Shown here: positions 29,153 to 29,507 of the stretch, in pieces
Numbering within the stretch: position 1 is the stretch's first letter
Layout of the letters: each line of letters begins with the position of its first letter
IMG/VR virus record: IMGVR_UViG_3300042372_000146
Location: 1-29,507 of that record
From: a virus
Strand: one strand, 5' to 3'
DNA: 29,507 nt
Made by a program: the position numbers and the translations under genes
The notes under the pieces: generated by a model
The model's database searches: none
What the model was told of the DNA's origin: nothing
Seen by the model: only the letters and a program-made list of their open reading frames with translations

Positions 29153-29507
29153 GCTGCACCTCCTTCGGTTTTGATAGCGTCACGTTCTTCGATGATTGAA
29201 ACCATGTGCTTGATAACCTCGTCCGCTTGTGCGGCCGTTAGTTGATGCGTACGAGTCACATTGTATGCTGACAGTACATTCCGCCAAGCATCGGCATCGA
29301 GTCCAGACTGTTTGAATAGTTCTGAAATCCTAAGAATTGTTATAGGGGACAAACGCTCCTCGACAGCAGGCGTTGGCTCCGGTGCGGGTGTCGCATTGGG
29401 GACCACATGCGCTGTCAAATCGATAGGAATATCCTGCGCTTCTTCTCGCGTGATCAGCCCACGCAAGACATCTGGGAAAGCATCGCGCAGACAAAAGCCT
29501 CGCGCTC
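29149..29507 (-). CDS. C-terminal part of a RecT-like recombination protein, 5' end beyond the window
   Basis: The reading frame is open to the right edge without a stop. A TTG 15 codons inside the window is not a convincing start, because the frame upstream encodes RGFCLRDAFPDVLRGLITRE, a block I associate with the part before the C-terminus of RecT-type single-strand annealing proteins (pattern LRxAFPDVLxGLxTxEE). After about residue 20 of the visible part the chain is proline- and charge-rich (TPAPEPTPAVEE) and then has a helical tail (ITILRISELFKQSGLDADAW and then LTAAQADEVIKHM). The tail may be a partner-binding helix domain. Only about 119 residues are visible, so the family call is tentative. 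Confidence 0.5.
   Translation of the reverse strand, partial: ARGFCLRDAFPDVLRGLITREEAQDIPIDLTAHVVPNATPAPEPTPAVEERLSPITILRISELFKQSGLDADAWRNVLSAYNVTRTHQLTAAQADEVIKHMVSIIEERDAIKTEGGAA

Overview
The window is a piece of a tailed double-stranded DNA phage genome, or a prophage of one. Every gene I can support lies on the minus strand, so transcription runs from position 29507 towards position 1. Genes are packed with almost no spacing: many stop and start codons overlap as ATGA, GTGA or TAATG, and most other starts have a clear AGGAGG-like ribosome binding site. I see no tRNA, rRNA, insertion sequence, CRISPR array or integrase, and no stretch over 300 bases without a gene. The large terminase, portal, HK97-like capsid, tape measure, tube-like proteins and a frameshifted tail chaperone, with no sheath or baseplate genes in view, point to a siphovirus-like virion. 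The host cannot be fixed from the sequence. A CsrA-like protein and a small secreted cysteine protein are reminiscent of planctomycetes, but that is a weak inference.

Early and replication side (29507 to about 20434, in order of transcription): the C-terminal end of a protein resembling RecT-type annealing proteins; a probable ssDNA-binding protein; a 170-base hairpin-rich gap; a cassette of three tiny membrane or secreted proteins; a CsrA-like RNA-binding regulator; a MerR-like DNA-binding protein; an SF1 helicase; a small conserved phage protein; a sigma-70-type factor; a primase-helicase fusion; a GNAT acetyltransferase; a RusA-type resolvase; a ParB-domain protein; and a TET-associated-type glycosyltransferase (TAGT). 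The last four genes overlap and look like a DNA-processing and DNA-hypermodification unit.

Packaging and head side (20432 to about 9478): small and large terminase, portal, an SPP1 gp7/Mu F-like minor head protein, an unusually long modular prohead protease-scaffold protein, a probable decoration protein, the major capsid protein, and several small connector or structural proteins including an HK97 gp10-like one.

Tail side (9469 to 1): an 818-residue protein with a predicted seven-bladed propeller followed by 20 copies of a 22-residue repeat, a probable tail terminator, a beta-rich protein, two tandem tail-tube-like proteins, tail chaperone G with a -1 frameshift GT extension at a canonical T TTC CCC site, the tape measure protein, and three distal tail proteins, the last running off the left edge. 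The most notable points are the programmed frameshift, the ParB/TAGT/GNAT modification cluster, the phage-borne CsrA and sigma factor, the module-shuffling protease-scaffold gene, and the microprotein cassette.
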